Part shown: positions 6,263-7,019 of the stretch, piece by piece
Numbering within the stretch: the stretch's first letter is position 1
Layout: every line of letters begins with the position of its first letter
NCBI GenBank assembly: GCA_947629125.1
Contig: CANRCO010000061.1
Span: 1-7,019 of the forward strand
Source: an uncultured Bacilli bacterium
Lineage (GTDB): Bacteria > Bacillota_I > Bacilli_A > RF39 > UBA660
DNA length: 7,019 bases
Reading direction: 5' to 3'
Program-made: the position numbers and the translations under genes
Notes under the pieces: generated by a model
Told to the model about the DNA's origin: nothing
Database searches by the model: none
The model's input: only the letters and a program-made list of their open reading frames with translations

Positions 6263-6291
6263 TTGCATATTTTACTTTTTTGTGTTAACAT
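6263..6291 (+). promoter_or_regulatory. SigA-type promoter of the secreted protein gene
   Basis: The -35 is TTGCAT (6263-6268), the spacer 17 bases, and the -10 TAACAT (6286-6291) with an extended TGt (6283-6285). The expected transcript start is near 6298, 18 bases before the ATG. The -35 stands only 8 bases from the -35 of the opposite promoter. Confidence 0.6.
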
Positions 6292-6305
6292 AAGAGCAAG
6301 AGGTT

Positions 6306-6309
6306 GGTG
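6306..6309 (+). promoter_or_regulatory. Ribosome binding site that favours the ATG at 6316
   Basis: GGTG stands six bases before the ATG at 6316; an upstream AGAGG (6299-6303) could add pairing. The in-frame TTG at 6304 lies between these two sites and would put four extra residues before the signal peptide, so the ATG is preferred. Confidence 0.5.
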
Positions 6310-6315
6310 TATACT

Positions 6316-7017
6316 ATGAAAAAAACATTTAAGTTGTTACTAGCTGCAGTTTTATTTAGTACATTTACCATAACATATGTTAATGCTGCTGAATGTAGTA
6401 CTGAAGCCATGAACAAATATACTTCATTAGCAGATAAGGTTCAGGTAACCAATGAATTTAAAAAAGAGGAAGACAATTCAGGATTTGTTTTAGATGATGG
6501 TTCTAAACCAATAGTTAGAGTTGATAATATAACTATTAAAAATTTGACTGATGATATGTATGTGGTTGTTAGCGAAGAAATAACTAATAGTCAACAAACT
6601 TATAATTATTCAGACACAACTAATGGTACAATAACTATTAAACAATATAATGTACTTGATGTATTAAAATATACATTTGAAATTTATACTTCTGATAAAA
6701 CTGGTTGTGGTGGAACTAAACTTAAAGTTCGCTATTTAACAACTCAAGCATTTAATCCTTATTTTGAATCAATGATGTGTGATAATTTAAAAGATTATAC
6801 ATACTGCCAAGAATATGTTTCTTCAGCACTAACCGAAGATGAATTTAATGATAAAATAGAAAACTATAAAAATCAAACAGAAAAGAAAGAACAGGAAGAA
6901 AAAGGAATTTTAGCATTTTTAAATAAACATAAAATTGAATTGTTAATAATTATTTCGTTATTGGTAATAGGGGGTACTACTACCGTAATAGTAATGAAGA
7001 AGAAAGGTCGTAGATAA
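6316..7017 (+). CDS. Secreted protein with C-terminal membrane anchor, function unknown
   Basis: The 233-residue product has a standard signal peptide: MKKTFK, a hydrophobic core to about residue 19, and a likely signal peptidase I site after Ala24 or Ala25 (YVNAAE). The outside domain (about 26-196) is acidic, with alternating beta-like stretches, for example DNITIKNLTDDMYVVVSEE and TITIKQYNVLDVLKYTF. It has four Cys (27, 131, 155, 164), suitable for two disulfides. Residues about 174-196 are a charged, helix-forming stalk. One membrane segment at about 207-227 is followed by KKKGRR, so the domain should be held on the outer face of the membrane with a short cytoplasmic tail. There is no LPXTG motif or lipobox. 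I recognise no family. It is divergent from the CPBP protease operon and has its own promoter; the gene is complete, stopping two bases before the window ends. Confidence 0.85.
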   Translation: MKKTFKLLLAAVLFSTFTITYVNAAECSTEAMNKYTSLADKVQVTNEFKKEEDNSGFVLDDGSKPIVRVDNITIKNLTDDMYVVVSEEITNSQQTYNYSDTTNGTITIKQYNVLDVLKYTFEIYTSDKTGCGGTKLKVRYLTTQAFNPYFESMMCDNLKDYTYCQEYVSSALTEDEFNDKIENYKNQTEKKEQEEKGILAFLNKHKIELLIIISLLVIGGTTTVIVMKKKGRR

Positions 7018-7019
7018 TA

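Noticed and set aside
1..7019. Mobile element, CRISPR array, tRNA, riboswitch or phage remnant.
   Set aside because: No transposase, integrase, terminal repeats, repeat-spacer pattern, cloverleaf or long structured leader was visible; intergenic gaps are about 110 bases or less.

Overview
The window is AT-rich DNA from a low-GC Firmicute, probably an endospore-forming member of the Bacilli. An Erysipelotrichia- or gut 'Tenericutes'-like lineage is my guess from the very low GC and the EF-Tu sequence; I could not run a phylogeny. TGA acts as a stop and Trp is encoded by TGG, so this is not a code-4 Mollicute. A CotY/CotZ-type, Cys-rich spore coat protein lies behind a SigK-like promoter, which is the main evidence for sporulation.

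Layout. At 1-867 is the 3' part of tuf (EF-Tu), closed by an intrinsic terminator. A 444-residue orphan protein follows at 916-2250. It converges on a rodA-type SEDS glycosyltransferase gene (2247-3332, minus), and both stop codons lie in one TTAA. A perfect 18-bp inverted repeat over that junction looks like a two-way terminator built into both coding ends. Divergent from rodA is a 99-residue hypothetical (3397-3696). A membrane-anchored PTS EIIB-like protein without the phosphorylatable Cys follows (3714-4031, minus). Divergent from that is the coat protein (4151-4585), with a bidirectional terminator after it. The last block is a minus-strand two-gene operon with an ATGA overlap: a CPBP intramembrane protease (6203-5481), then a membrane-anchored metallophosphoesterase-like protein with an eroded metal site (5484-4636). 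Divergent from it, with two back-to-back promoters, is a secreted, C-terminally membrane-anchored Cys-containing protein (6316-7017).

How the genes fit together. Most genes are single units on alternating strands, separated by compact terminators or divergent promoters. The shared theme after tuf is the cell envelope and spore: wall polymerase, coat protein, membrane protease, membrane-anchored esterase-like protein and a surface protein. No tRNA, rRNA, CRISPR array, insertion sequence or phage gene is visible, and no gene-free stretch exceeds about 120 bases. The best candidates for something undescribed are the two 'pseudo-enzyme' membrane proteins (EIIB-like and phosphoesterase-like) and the protease/esterase/surface-protein block with its mirrored promoters.
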